This document shows positions 26,693 through 39,257 of a stretch of 64,000 nt of DNA, piece after piece. Below the pieces are notes generated by a model, which saw nothing but the letters and a program-made list of their open reading frames with translations, was not told the DNA's origin and did not search any database. Position 1 is the stretch's first letter, and each line of letters starts with the position of its first letter. Location: assembly GCF_038396675.1 (NCBI RefSeq), contig NC_088920.1, positions 65,001,001 through 65,065,000 on the forward strand, in the 5' to 3' direction. A program made the position numbers and the translations under genes. The stretch comes from Hydra vulgaris (lineage: Eukaryota; Cnidaria; Hydrozoa; Anthoathecata; Hydridae).

Positions 26693-29600
26693 TGATCTAG
26701 GATTGCCAGATGTCTGGCAAAAAGAGGACATGTCCTCCTTTTTTATCCTTTCTCCGGCAGGCGAAGCTGAAAACATTTAAAATGCCTGGTTTTTTTATAT
26801 TTTAAGTTTTTAACTTTTTCATATGCTTTTTTTTTGTATATTTCCATATTAAAAGTTTTTTGACATCTAAAAAATATTCAATAAAAGGTTCTACTAATAA
26901 TTCTGCACATTTTGCATTTCTAATTGCATTGTAATGTTTATTTTATCTTATTCCATTCATTTTATCTTATTCCATTCATTCGTCTTTGATTTTTCATTCA
27001 TTCCATTCATTTGTCTAACAGTTTGACAAACAAAAAACAAAACAATAAAAGTTAGAACTTCATCCCATTTAAAACTAACTGTTCTCAAAAATGTTTTTCA
27101 AGTTCTTTTATTGTTCCATAAAATGGCAAAAGAATTTAAAAACTTCAAAAAGTATAGATCTTTTCTTTTCCAATTGAAACATTTTTAACTCATCATATTT
27201 TGCCTTTGTCATTTTTGCTTATGCTCTTTTAGCAACAAAAGCAGTTAAATTGAATTGCAACTTTCTTTATAAAAATGACATCAATTTCTACAAAGAGAAA
27301 ATGCAAATTCTAATTATAGACTTATATCACAGTATTTCTCCAAGTTGCTTGAAAGAATAATGTACAACAGGCTATTTAATTATTTATCAGAAAACAATAT
27401 ATTTTATTGAAAACAGTTTGGTTTCAAAAAAAAATGTTCCACTGAACATGCAGTGGTTAAATAGCCAATCAAATAACAAACACATTATGTGCTAACTACT
27501 TTACATTTGGAGTTATGATTGATCTGTCAAAGGCTTTTGATACTGTAAACCATAACATACTAATAAAAAAACTTGAATATTATGGAGTAAAAATAATAAC
27601 TTACTTTGGTTCAAAAGTTATTTGACCAATAGAAAGCAATTTATCTTGAGCAATTTAATTTGAGCAAAACCAAACAATTCCATATGCTGTAACTTGTGGT
27701 GTCCCCCTATTTTAGGCTCTATTTTAGGATGCTTATAATTCCTAGTATATATAAATGATTAGATAGTATATATAAATGATATTAAATTTAACAACAGGCT
27801 TCTTAAATTGTACTCTTTTTGCAGATGACTCCAAACTTATTTATTCCCACAGAGATATTAAAATACTTTCTGAAACAGCTAACGAAGATTTGGGTAAGGT
27901 TAATGAGTAGTAATAAGTAATAAATGTGGATAAAACCAAATTTATTTTATTCCATAAAGTAAAATAATTAGCAAAAATTCTCATTAAACTGCCAAATCTA
28001 ATAATCAATAATGCTAACATTAAAAGAGAAACTTCAGTAAACTTTTTGGATGTAATATTAGATAAACATTTACATTGGAGTGATAATATAAAAAGCATTG
28101 AGAAAAAAATATCAAAAAATAATAATATAATGATATATAGGGCTAATGATATATAGGGCTAAACCATTTCTAAATAATAAATTTTTAAAAAGCTTTTATT
28201 TTTCTTTCATTCATTTGATTTATCATAATATTGCATGGGCAAGTACAAATCATACAAAATTAAAAAAATAATACAGTTAACAAAAACATGCGTGCAGAAT
28301 ATTATTTGGAGCTGATAAATTTGTACCATGCGAGCCATTCTGCGTATACTTGGCGCATTAAATGTTTATAAAGTCAACTTACACCACGTTTTAATGCTCA
28401 TGTAAAAATTAAAGATGGGACTATCTCCTAAAATATTGCAGTCCTATTTTGAAAAAGTAGTACATAAATACCCGACAAAATTTTCAGATAATAACTACAT
28501 TGTCCCTAAATATAATTCAAAACAAATTACATATTTAAATCAATATTATGGACCTTATTTGTAGAAAAAGTTTCCTAATATTGCAAATACGAAAAAAGTT
28601 AGAATACAACAGTCTAAAAATGAATCAAAACAGGTGTTATTACTTATGGATTTTAACATATCTAATTTTAAATGTTTCTTTTAAACTAAAATTCAACTAT
28701 ATAAAATATGTCTCAGAATCTATCAACTTTTTTTTTCATTAATTCAGTTATGGTGTTTCCTCTAATCTTAAAAGTTATTGTTGAAATCTAATCTGAGTTC
28801 TTGAAATTTTACTTTTTTTTTAACTATCAATGATTTGTTATTTATTTTACTTTTATTCAAATTGATTTTAAAATATACATAAATATTATGGTTTTTGTAA
28901 ATTAAGTTCTCTTTTATCTTTAATTTTTAATTTTTCATTCTTTATTTAAATATTACTTTATTACAAACTGTTATATATTTTATTTTCATGCTAAATAAAT
29001 ACTGCATAATATATGTATTTAGTATAGCTCTTGTAAATACGTGCTCTTTAATTAATTTATTTTTTGTTTTTCTTTTTTTCTTTTCTTTCAATTTTTCTTG
29101 TTTACTTGATTATTACTCTTAACATGAATAGTGTTCTTGAAGTATTTCTTAAACTAATTGTTATTGATTTTTACATTTATAATTTTCAATAATTTGTAAA
29201 GTATAAATATATATTATATGGTTATTGTAAATACGTACGATTAGGGCTTGGTGATAAGACAAAATAATGTCTCCTACTTGCCCTGCCAGTGTTTTTGTTT
29301 ATAAACTTTTAAATTATAAAAGTTATTAAACAGCGAAATAAACAATCAAATAAAAAATAATAATAAAAAAAAATTAACACCCTTTTTTTAACCTAAAATT
29401 TAAAGATATTGCAGAAAGCCCACGCAGCTAAAGCAACTTTGGCATTTTATATAAAATTTTCTGATATAACATTAATAGATATTATACTTAGTAGTTTATT
29501 CTCATCCGGTGTCAGTACCATGGCTAGACGGTCAGAGTCTCAACCCCCTTCCCCATGATCAAAAAGGTAATTAGCGCCTCAAAATCTTAAAAACCTTTTC

Positions 29601-29722
29601 TTATTAGGTATTACTAAAACTAAGTATGTCCTCCTTTTGGCTTTTCTATGTCCTCCTTTAAGTGACCATATATCTGGCAACCCTGAGTCTGTTTACCTGT
29701 TACCATGGCAACCCTGATCTAG
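26693..29722. mobile_element. hAT-like element with 8-bp TSD, non-autonomous
   Basis: The 8-bp direct repeat TGATCTAG occurs at 26693-26700 and 29715-29722. The sequence between them begins GATTGCCAGATG and ends with the inverted form CATGGCAACCC. AGGACATGTCCTCC near the left end is echoed by TGTCCTCC motifs near the right end. Eight-bp duplications are typical of hAT elements. No hAT transposase was seen inside; a LINE fills most of the interior. Confidence 0.6.
27281..29310 (+). mobile_element. CR1/Jockey-type LINE remnant (RT and 3' end)
   Basis: In shifting plus-strand frames one reads [60 protein letters not shown] and, near 28440, a LINE C-terminal segment (SYFEKVVHKYPTKFSDNNY). This is a reverse transcriptase core followed by the C-terminal tail. 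The 3' end near 29230-29290 (TTGGTGATAAGAC...GTCTCCTACTTGCCC) resembles the 3' ends of other LINEs in this window. Many stops and frameshifts make it a pseudogene. Confidence 0.75.
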
Positions 29723-29724
29723 CT

Positions 29725-29960
29725 GTTAAGCTTAAACCTCTGCCTCATTGTCACAAGGTTTGTTTCTTTTTATTTACAAATACCATGGTTGCTGCTCAAG
29801 TGAGTCAACCAAAACTCCATCAACCAAAACTCAATATTGGGTGACTTGTTATTGAGCTAAGTTCCATCCTTTTACTGAACTGTTCCTTGGTGCTTAAAAA
29901 GAATTTACAGATGAATAAAACCTTTTCAAGCATAAAACCATTTTCTTTCGCAAACTAAAT
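29725..29960 (+). mobile_element. LINE C-terminal fragment (weak)
   Basis: Short plus-strand segments resemble the C-terminal tail of a Hydra-type LINE ORF2 (FYKYYHGCCSSE-like reading near 29765-29800). It is heavily decayed and only suggestive. Confidence 0.35.
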
Positions 29961-30652
29961 GTTTTTTTTCTCAAACTTAGATGCTCATGAAATCTCTCTC
30001 ACCCTAATGTTCTCTTGACTCACACAGTTTTTTTATATCTGAAACTGTTTTTTATTATCTCTTGTCAACCACTTTCTTGCTCTTTAACTTTGTTTCCTGT
30101 TAACTATCAACTTAATTAGAAGTTGCTGAAGGCCTTGTTGAATGTTATTGAAAGAAAAAAAAAAATTATCAACTAACTGTATATTATTTACTTTTTAATA
30201 TTGAATAAATATTAAAAATATGTATATTTGATCTATCAATATTTCAACATTTTCAGTCTGTTTTTAATTTTTGAATTTTTTTATCTGTTTAATCAATTTT
30301 TTTTAATTTAAAATAAACAATTTTTTTTTAGTTCTAATTGCTAATTAAGCAAGATAATAGATTAATAAATATATTTAATAAATCTAAAAATACTAAAATT
30401 TTAAAGAACATTTAACATTAAAGAGATAAAATCAAGTATTTAACTAAAAATATTTAAGCAAAATAAATATTAAAATATTAAAGATATATAAATACATAAA
30501 TAAATAATATATATATAAATATGGTATTAGAATATCCATCTGAAATGTCCACAAAATTGGCTTTAAATTTCCCTTTTTTTTATTGCTATTTACCTGTAGC
30601 AGTGCAGAGAAACGATTTTATTTTTATTTTTGAAAAAAATGAAAATTCTTAC

Positions 30653-30694
30653 CTGAAATCACGATCTAGGATAGTAAGAAAATCTTCTAGATAT
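30653..30694 (-). CDS. 42-nt exon of the RanBP2-like gene, copy 1
   Basis: A small exon that reads YLEDFLTILDRDF, flanked by a tttttag acceptor and a consensus gtaaga donor. It starts and ends in the same phase as the 72-nt TPR exon. Joined to it, the split codon is AGA (Arg). The length and the position of the Tyr and Arg-Asp match the YIC...ERD helix of vertebrate RanBP2 residue for residue. A second copy lies 1.2 kb upstream. Confidence 0.6.
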
Positions 30695-31018
30695 CTAAAA
30701 ACCCATGGCAATTTTTACAAACATTAATTATTTATAAATTACAGATATAATATTACATTATAAATTACACATTACATATTAAAACATATAGTTTATATAC
30801 AGGTTTTTAAGGATTAAATGATCAAACAGACTACATCACACCTAATTAAAATTGTAAAAATTTGAAAATTGCCAATTAATGATTATGATGACTAAATAAA
30901 TGTTTTTAAAAACTTAAGTCTTATCCAAAAGCATCAGGTTGTATTATTTATTAATATGAGATTTATTTCAGACAACAAGTACAGTACAAGGTCCATAGTA
31001 AAACAAAACAAATAAAAG

Positions 31019-31465
31019 TCAATTAACAATTCTGTTTAATCCATACGCAGTTAAATTATTGCTGGCGCAGACGACGAGCTGCTTTTTAAAACTATGTCTG
31101 CAGTTAAGCAGTAAAGTATCCAGAGTAGGCAGGCCCAGCTCCATAAACATAATTTTAGCACTTGAGTACCTGTCATAGCCAAAAAATATTTTAGCACATT
31201 TCTTGTAATAATATTGTAGATTTGAAAAAGTATTTACACTATAGTTAAGCCACAGAGCAGCATCATACAAACAGTGGCAGTACGCCTTAAATAACTGTAT
31301 TTTTACCTTTATTGAGCATCTCATAAATCGTCTGTTGAGAATATTTATACGCGTATACAGATATTTAATCTCTCTATTGATGTCAGCATCATCAAAAAAA
31401 TTATTTTCAATTATATGACCTAGGTAATTTAATTTTTGAAAAACTAGTTCACAACCGGCTAAGGT
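31019..31465 (-). mobile_element. LINE ORF2 C-terminal fragment
   Basis: The minus-strand reading has FQKLNYLGHIIENNFFDDAD, DINREIKYLYTRINILNRRF and KVKIQLFKAYC, typical of the segment after the reverse transcriptase core of CR1-like LINEs. It is open for about 150 codons and truncated at both ends. Confidence 0.75.
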
Positions 31466-31639
31466 AAATATATAAATATATAAATAGATAAATAAAACAT
31501 AGATATATTATTATGGTATAAGAATATCCATCTGTAATGTTTACAAAATTGGCTTTAAATTTCCCTTTTCTTTTTTTTTAACCTTATTTACCTCCCAAAG
31601 GTCAAAAAGGCTTCTACAATCAAACTCCTCTTAATTATT

Positions 31640-31800
31640 TAACTTAAACACGAACCTTGACGAACAAAACCACAGCACTAAGAAACGAGTTAAGCGTGGT
31701 ACTACCAGGGACATGCATCAAACTTGAGAACAAACTTGAAACTTATTGCTTATGAAGCAAGCGCTGTACCACAACACCACTTCCACATTATTTAAAAAAA
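31640..31800 (-). repeat. tRNA-derived SINE-like fragment
   Basis: On the minus strand a tRNA-like 5' half is visible: an A-box-like TGGTACAGCGC, then an anticodon-arm-like CTTGCTTCATAAGCAA with CAT in the loop. The B-box part is degenerate. Probably SINE debris, not a functional tRNA. Confidence 0.4.
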
Positions 31801-31870
31801 TAAGCAATTATGGTTAAACAGTTTATTTTTATTTTTAAAAACATTTTATAAAAAAAATGAAATTTCTAAC

Positions 31871-31912
31871 CTGAAATCACGATCTTGGATTGTAAGAAAA
31901 TCTTCTAGATAT
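31871..31912 (-). CDS. 42-nt exon of the RanBP2-like gene, copy 2
   Basis: A near-identical copy of the 30653-30694 exon: same acceptor, donor gttaga instead of gtaaga, and Gln (CAA) in place of Leu (CTA) before DRDF. The Gln matches vertebrate RanBP2 at this position, so this may be the older copy. Either copy keeps the reading frame. If both were included, the split codons would still join. They may be alternative exons, or one may be silent. Confidence 0.6.
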
Positions 31913-32169
31913 CTAAAAACCCATGGCAATTTTTACAAACATTTCTAATTATTCATAAATTACACATATAATAACAATATAATAATACATTATAAATTAC
32001 GCATTATATAATAAAATATATAGTTTATATACAGGTTTTTAAGGATTAAATGATCAAACAGACTACACCACACCTCATTAAAATAAATGATCAAACAGAC
32101 ACACATACCTAATTAAAATAAATGATCAAACAGACTAACTAAAATTGTAACTAATATATATACATAAAG

Positions 32170-32400
<231 letters not shown>

Positions 32401-32504
32401 AAATACCGATTTACAATAATATTGGCTATATATAAACTGCAATATAATGCCAACAAATTTTTTTTAACATAATCAATGAAAAAATATTAAAATTAAAAAA
32501 ATGA

Positions 32505-32590
32505 ACACCCTAAGGAGGGATTGAACCCACAATTCTGTTATCAGCGCCTCAAAATCAGATATCTAATACATCCACATGGCTACACTAATA
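32505..32590 (-). repeat. tRNA-like SINE head
   Basis: The minus strand carries A-box-like TAGCCATGTGG and B-box-like GGGTTCAATCCC about 55 bp apart, as in a tRNA-derived SINE or tRNA pseudogene. A second B-box-like GGTTCAAGTCC lies on the minus strand at 32780-32795 without a clear partner. Confidence 0.45.
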
Positions 32591-33041
32591 TATCAATAAG
32601 GAAAAATTTTAAAGAATTTTAATATTTTTTTGCTGCAATCAAAGTTTTTAATATATAAACATTATTTGTATGAGCATACAAATAATGTAAGAGACAATGT
32701 AATGAGAACATTATTTGTACGAGCGTAAAAAAAAAACCCTTCTCGATATCAACATTTAAATTTATAAAAATTTCCCTGCGAAGGACTTGAACCCCCAACC
32801 ATATCTTATTTTATGATTCTGTGGTCATAAAATAAAATAAGTATTATTTAACTGTTATATTATTGTTAAATTAATAATAATTATAACCTACAAAAATAAT
32901 AATTAACACACTGATGGTCTACATTATTGTCAAGTAAAAAACATTCTATTCAACTAATTGTAGAAATATTTTGATTAATGTCAATAGCAGCAAATGCATT
33001 TCCTAAAAAGTTTTGCATATTAATAACTATTAAAATCTTAC

Positions 33042-33109
33042 ATTCTTGCAAGTTTACAATCTTTAGCTTCATAATAGAGTTGAATGAATCCAAATTCTTT
33101 TGTTTTTTC
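33042..33109 (-). CDS. N-terminal TPR exon of the RanBP2-like gene (68 nt)
   Basis: The exon reads EKTKEFGFIQLYYEAKDCK then LAR, with a cttttag acceptor (phase 0) and a gtaaga donor after two bases. It closely matches the KGFYFAKLYYEAKEYDLAK segment of vertebrate RanBP2, without gaps. Joining it to either 42-nt exon completes an ATA codon and gives an unbroken alignment to the RanBP2 N-terminus across three exons. The first coding exon was not found. It should lie upstream, possibly beyond the large transposon at 34.2 kb. Confidence 0.75.
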
Positions 33110-33167
33110 CTAAAAGCATAACAATTTCTATAAAATAACATACTAGATCACATTTAAAAAACAATTA

Positions 33168-33171
<4 letters not shown>

Positions 33172-33256
<85 letters not shown>
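33172..33256. repeat. (TA)n microsatellite
   Basis: A pure TA tract of about 85 bp, followed directly by a short perfect hairpin (33258-33293, arms ATGTTCTGCTATGTG). Confidence 0.95.
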
Positions 33257-33259
<3 letters not shown>

Positions 33260-33293
33260 GTTCTGCTATGTGTCACACATAGCAGAACATATT

Positions 33294-34179
33294 TTTTGTG
33301 TTGTTAAACTATCATCACAACAAATATAATATGATTACAATAAAAATATTACCACTACAATAAAAATGATATCATTACACTAAAAATAATATCATCACAA
33401 TATATATTAATAAACAATCAAAAATATAACGAAACTTAAAAATCCCTGATTTCTTTCCTTCATTTTTATTCTACATCCATGTCAAAACTGTTACTCTTTA
33501 AAACTGCAAGGTAAACTCCCTTATCAAAAAGTTTCCTATTTGACAAAATTAGGTACTCTTATAAAAAATTTAAATTTTGGTTTTCAAACCAAAACAACTC
33601 TATTAAAAAGATATTACTTAATAATGAATTTTGATACAAAATTGTAATCCTAGGTCAACTCAAAGTAAAGATATGCAATTTTTATAGTAAAAAAATATAG
33701 TGCACTTAACAAATATAAAGAGGAAATTGACTTATTCATCTTAACAAAAATAAAGAGGAAATGAAAAAGTAGGCTTAAAGCATAATTGTAAAAAATATAC
33801 AAAATCTATTTTCATAAGTAGAATTTTTAGTACCACCTTAAAAAAATGTTCTACATATTCATCTTTAAAAAATTTAAAAATCAATAATAACAATTGTGCT
33901 GTTTATGGGCAATTTAAACAGGGGTAGGTGCAGCATTTTTTGTATGTTTAAGATACCTAACTTCCAGACATGAAGCACACACGTGCTCCATGTCTGGAAG
34001 TTATAAGTACAAACATATAAATGTTTGAAGTGCACACTTCAAACATTTATATGTTTGTACTTATGTAAAATAGGGATATTTAACAAAAAATTAGAAAAGA
34101 ACCCTTAAAAGTGTGTCCCCATATTTTTTTTCTACTCTTAACTAAAATCATATTCCACGATACAATTTAAATATCATTG
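33294..34179. other. Non-coding stretch with hairpins
   Basis: AT-rich, no gene recognised. It contains two adjacent inverted repeats: arms CTTCCAGACATG near 33961-34000, and a near-perfect ~60-bp hairpin at 34001-34066 with arms ATAAGTACAAACATATAAAT. Confidence 0.6.
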
Positions 34180-34188
34180 TATAAACTC

Positions 34189-34265
34189 GAGTAGGTACAA
34201 ACGGCGGGGCGGAGCGGATCAGCGGGCGGATCATTTAAACGGTACAAACGGCGGGGCGGATCATT
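34189..34265. repeat. MULE left terminal inverted repeat
   Basis: GC-rich, in strong contrast to its surroundings. The core is GGCGGGGCGGAGCGGATCAG, followed by GGCGGATCATTTAAACGGTAC, the last part duplicated in tandem. It pairs with 46215-46273. Confidence 0.85.
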
Positions 34266-34399
34266 TAAACGGTACTTAAGCGAATCCTATTTCATAAAAT
34301 AAACACAAAAAATACAATTTAGATATAGTTTAATTTCATTAAAAAATATAATATTTAGAAGATTTTTGCATATTATAATTTTATTGAATTTTATTATAT

Positions 34400-36480
34400 T
34401 TTATAAATTTTATGAACTCAAAAAACAAAGTGACCCTCCAATTTATATCCGCACAATTATATTAAGTGATCCGCCTAATATTTTAATTGTTTGTATCAAA
34501 TTCTATAAACTTTAATGATTGTAGTACCAAAAAACAACGTGATCCGCCAATTTGTATCAAGTGATCCGCCAAACTTTATGAAGTGATCCACGGAATACTT
34601 TCATTGCTTGAATCAAATTCTATAAATTTTAATGGTTGTTCTACAAAAAACAACATGATCCGCCAAATTATATTAAGTGATCCGGCAAATATTTTGATTG
34701 TTTGAATCAAACTCCTTTAATTTTAATGATTGTTCTATCAAACAACAACGTGATCCGCCTAATAATTTGTATCAAGTGATCCGCCAAATTTTATGAAGTG
34801 ATCCACCTAATATTATGATTGTTTGAATAAAATTCTATAAATTTTTATGGTTGTTCTACAAAAAAATAACGTGATCCGCCAATATGTATCAAGTGATCCG
34901 CCAAATTTTATGAAGCGATCCGTCTATTATTTTAGACGTTTGAATCAAATTCTATAAATTTTAATGGTTGTTCTACAAAAAAACAATATGATCAGCAAAT
35001 TTATATCAAGTGATCCGCCATAGTTTATGAAGTGATCAGCCTAATATTTTGATTGTTTGAATCAAACTCTATAAGTGGTAATGGTTATTCTACAAAAAAA
35101 CAACATGATCCGCCAATTTATATCAAGTGATCCGCCATATTTTATAAAGTGATCAGCCTAATATTTTGATTTTTTGAATCAAACTCCTTTAATTTTAATG
35201 ATTGTTCTACCAAAAAACAACGTGATCCGCCAATTATACCAAGTGATCCGCCAAATTTTATGAAGTGATCAGCCTAATATTTTGATTATTTGAATCAAAC
35301 TCCTTTAATTTTAATGGTTGTTCTAAAAAAAAAACGTGATCCGCCAATATGTATCAAGTGATCCACAAATTTTATGAAGTGATCCGCATAATATTTTGAT
35401 TGTTTGAATCAAATTCTATAAATTTTTATGGTTGTTCTACAAAAAACAACGTGATCCGCCAATTTGTATTAAGAGATCCGCCTAATATTTTGATTATTTG
35501 AATCAAGCTCTATAAATTTTAATGATTGTAGTACCAAAAAACAACGTGATCCGCCAAATTATATCAAGTAATCCGCCTAATATTTTGATTGTTTGAATCA
35601 AACTCCTTTAAGTTTAATAATTATTCTACCGAAAAACAATGTGATCCGCCAATTATATCAAGTGATCCGCCAAATTTTATGAAGTGATCCGCCTAATATT
35701 TTGATTGTTTGAATCAAACTCTATAAGTGGTAATGGTTATTCTACAAAAAAACAACATGATCCGCCAAATTATATCAAGTGATCCGCCATATTTTATGAA
35801 GTGATCAGCCTAATATTTTGATTTTTTGAATCAAACTCCTTTAATTTTAATGATTGTTCTACCAAAAAACAACGTGATCCGCCAATTATATCAAGTGATC
35901 CGCCAAATTTTATGAAGTGATCCGCCTAATATTTTGATTATTTGAATCAAACTCCTTTAATTTTAATGGTTGTTCTAAAAAACAACAACGTGATCCGCCA
36001 ATATGTATCAAGTGATCCGCCAAATTTTATGAAGCGATCCGTCTATTATTTTGGACCTTTGAATCAAATTCTATAAATTTTAATGGTTGTTCTACAAAAA
36101 AGCAACATGATCAGCAAATTTATATCAAATGATCCGTCATATTTTATGAAGTGATCAGCCTAATATTTTGATTTTTTGAATTAAACTCTAAAAGCAGTAA
36201 TGGTTATTCTACAAAAAAACAACACGATCCGCCAAATTATATCAAGTGATCCGCCATATTTTATAAAGTGATCAGCCTAATATTTTGATTTTTTGAATCA
36301 AACTCCTTTAATTTTAATGATTGTTCTACCAAAAAACAACGTGTTTAGCCAATTATATCAAGTGATCCGCCTAACATTTTGATTGTTTGAATCAAACTCT
36401 TCAAAGTTGAATGATTGTTTTACAAAAAAAAAAACAAAAAAAAAACGTGATCCGCCGATTTATATCAGGCGATCTACCTA
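34400..36480. repeat. 117-bp subterminal minisatellite with GATCCGCC motifs
   Basis: About 18 copies of a unit of mostly 113-120 bp. Each unit has up to three sites of the form GTGATCCGCC, followed by a spacer such as TTTGATTGTTTGAATCAAA and TTCTACAAAAAACAAC. TGATCCGCC is the reverse complement of GGCGGATCA in the terminal repeat, so the array multiplies a TIR-like motif just inside the element. Some sites have decayed to GATCAGC. Confidence 0.85.
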
Positions 36481-36482
36481 CG

Positions 36483-36681
36483 CCAATTTTCAATTTTAAA
36501 CAATGAGGTGGCATACCTGAAGGAGTTAAGCTGTTTCATAACTCAACAGGAAAATAATTTCTTTCATTAAGGTCATCAGTATCAATTTGATCAACATTTT
36601 GATAAATTTTGACCTCACCCGGCAGATATTGAAGCACAACTTCATTGATTGATAATGCAGATTTAATGTTTATTGCTTAAA
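36483..36681 (-). pseudogene. Helitron/Pif1-like helicase C-terminal fragment
   Basis: The minus strand reads SINEVVLQYLPGEVKIYQ, DQIDTDDLNERNNFPVEL, a stop, then NSLTPSGMPPHCLKLKIGVG. The LPGE-Y and NFP-E-NSLTPSGMPPH-L-LK-G pattern is the hallmark of the last helicase segment of Helitron Rep-helicase proteins. One in-frame stop interrupts it. No Helitron ends were found around it, so it is a fragment inserted in or captured by the MULE. Confidence 0.7.
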
Positions 36682-36689
36682 AACAAAAT

Positions 36690-37100
36690 GTGTCTGACAA
36701 TAAAAAAAAAAAAAAAAACGCAATGTATTAAAACCATATAGAAATAATATTAAAGTTTAACCTTTTATAAATATTACCCGTAAAGAAAATTATTACTATA
36801 TTTAAGTGATTTGAATTGGATTTCATGTCACAAACTGTTAGAATATGATCAATAAAGTAAATTTCAAATCTTGATAATTTACTAAATTTAAACCATACTT
36901 AATCAGTTGGCAAACTAAACCAAAGTAATGATGCAAGGTAGAAGAACGCGGTAGAACTAAACAAATAAATATTATAATATTATAAAATAATATTATAAAA
37001 AGTAGATTGTGAAATAGATACATGACATGATAAAATATATAACCAGTAAAATATATTTCTACCAGCTTCGGATGACTAAAGCAAAACTAAATAACTGTTA
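36690..37100. other. Non-coding stretch inside the MULE
   Basis: AT-rich. A small open frame at 36838-37023 has no recognisable features. Confidence 0.5.
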
Positions 37101-37101
37101 A

Positions 37102-37710
<609 letters not shown>

Positions 37711-37810
37711 AAAAACACTTATCTACTTTTCTACAACAATTTGTTTCGTCATCGGTAGGCTCATCTGATGGTGATACAAATTGTTAAAGAAAATTATGTC
37801 AGTGTTTTTA

Positions 37811-38107
<297 letters not shown>

Positions 38108-38109
38108 TT

Positions 38110-38455
38110 TAAGGATTTATTGGGCATTAGGTGGAGGCAGTAAAGGTCTTGACATATCAAAGGTTTTCCATAAAGAATTGCATGCTTCTTCATAAGCTTT
38201 CATCATATGTTGCTTTTGAGAAAGTTTTTTAAATCATTGAAAAATGTGAATTTTAAGTTATCCTTGAAGGTCAACAGATCTTTCTCTTTTCCAATAACCT
38301 CTGGGGTTCCACAACCTTTTATGCTCGGTCCAGCATTATTTCTTTTTTCTTCTTTATCAATGATCTTTTGGACAATTAAATAAAAATTTAAAGTGGCTAT
38401 ATTTGCTGATGATCTTGCCTTTCAACAATGTAGCCATCCTATAACATCCATTATC
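38110..38455 (+). mobile_element. LINE reverse transcriptase fragment inside the MULE
   Basis: Plus-strand readings in changing frames include LDISKVFHKELHASS, FKLSLKVNRSFSFPITSGVP and VAIFADDLAFQQC, i.e. the first catalytic region, the SGVPQG-like region and the FADD motif of a LINE reverse transcriptase. It is broken by frameshifts and stops. Confidence 0.75.
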
Positions 38456-38459
38456 ATAT

Positions 38460-39115
38460 ATAACTCTCAACACTGTGTTAACTCTAAACACTGTTTTTAC
38501 TCTAAACACAGTTATAACTCCAAACAATATTATAACTCTCAACACTGTTCTTACTCTTAACATTATTCCAACTCTAAATATTGTTATAACTCTCAACACT
38601 GTTTTAACTATAAACACTGTTCTAACTCTAAACACTATGCTAACTCTAAAAATTATTTGAACTCTAAATACTGCTTTAACTGTCAACACTTCTATAACTC
38701 TAAACACTTTTCTAACTCTAAACACTCTCCTAACTCTTAACACTGTTCTAACTCTAATTACTGTTCTAACTCTGAACACTGTTCTAACTCTAAACACAAA
38801 TATAACTCTAAACACTATTATAACTCTAAACACTGTTCTTACTCTAAACATTATTCCAACTCTAAATATTGTTCTAACTCTAAACACTGTTCTAACTATA
38901 AACACTATGCTACCTCTAAAAATTATTTGAACTCTAAATACTGCTTTTACTATCAACACTTCTATAACTCTAAACACTTTTCTAACTCTAAACACTATCC
39001 TAACTCTAAACGCAGTTATAACTCTAAACATTATTCGTACTCTAAACATTGTTCTAACTCTAAACACTGTTCTAACTCTAAATACTATTCTAACTCATCT
39101 AGTCATTCTAGTAAA
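38460..39115. repeat. AACTCTAAACACT minisatellite
   Basis: About 35 copies of an 18-bp unit (AACTCTAAACACTGTTCT and variants), directly after the LINE fragment. Because 18 is a multiple of three, both strands stay open for long stretches, which explains the repetitive open frames here. These are not genes. Confidence 0.9.
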
Positions 39116-39257
39116 AATTTCAACTAGTTATTTCAATATATTAAAATTTACATTAACAAATATCTTAAAGAAAAGTTGAAAGAATCTGAAAAAGTTTTCT
39201 ACAAACATTTAATGCATTTGTAAACTTTGCGCAGACTTGCCTTGTACTCTGTAAACG

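Larger units (their letters stand above)
30495..32110. repeat. Direct duplication carrying the 42-nt exon
   Basis: About 30495-30860 and 31470-32075 are direct copies. Both run from GAATATCCATCTG through the 42-nt exon to TTTTTAAGGATTAAATGATC. Between and inside them are a LINE fragment (31019-31465) and a tRNA-like piece (31640-31800). The right copy ends with a short motif containing AAATGATCAAACAGAC repeated three times. Confidence 0.75.

Noticed and set aside
32766..32800. Functional tRNA gene
   Set aside because: Only a B-box-like sequence is present; no paired acceptor or D arm could be drawn.
38357..39067. 236-codon repetitive open frame (FRVRTVFRV-like)
   Set aside because: Reads through the 18-bp minisatellite; the opposite strand is open too, as expected from a period divisible by three.
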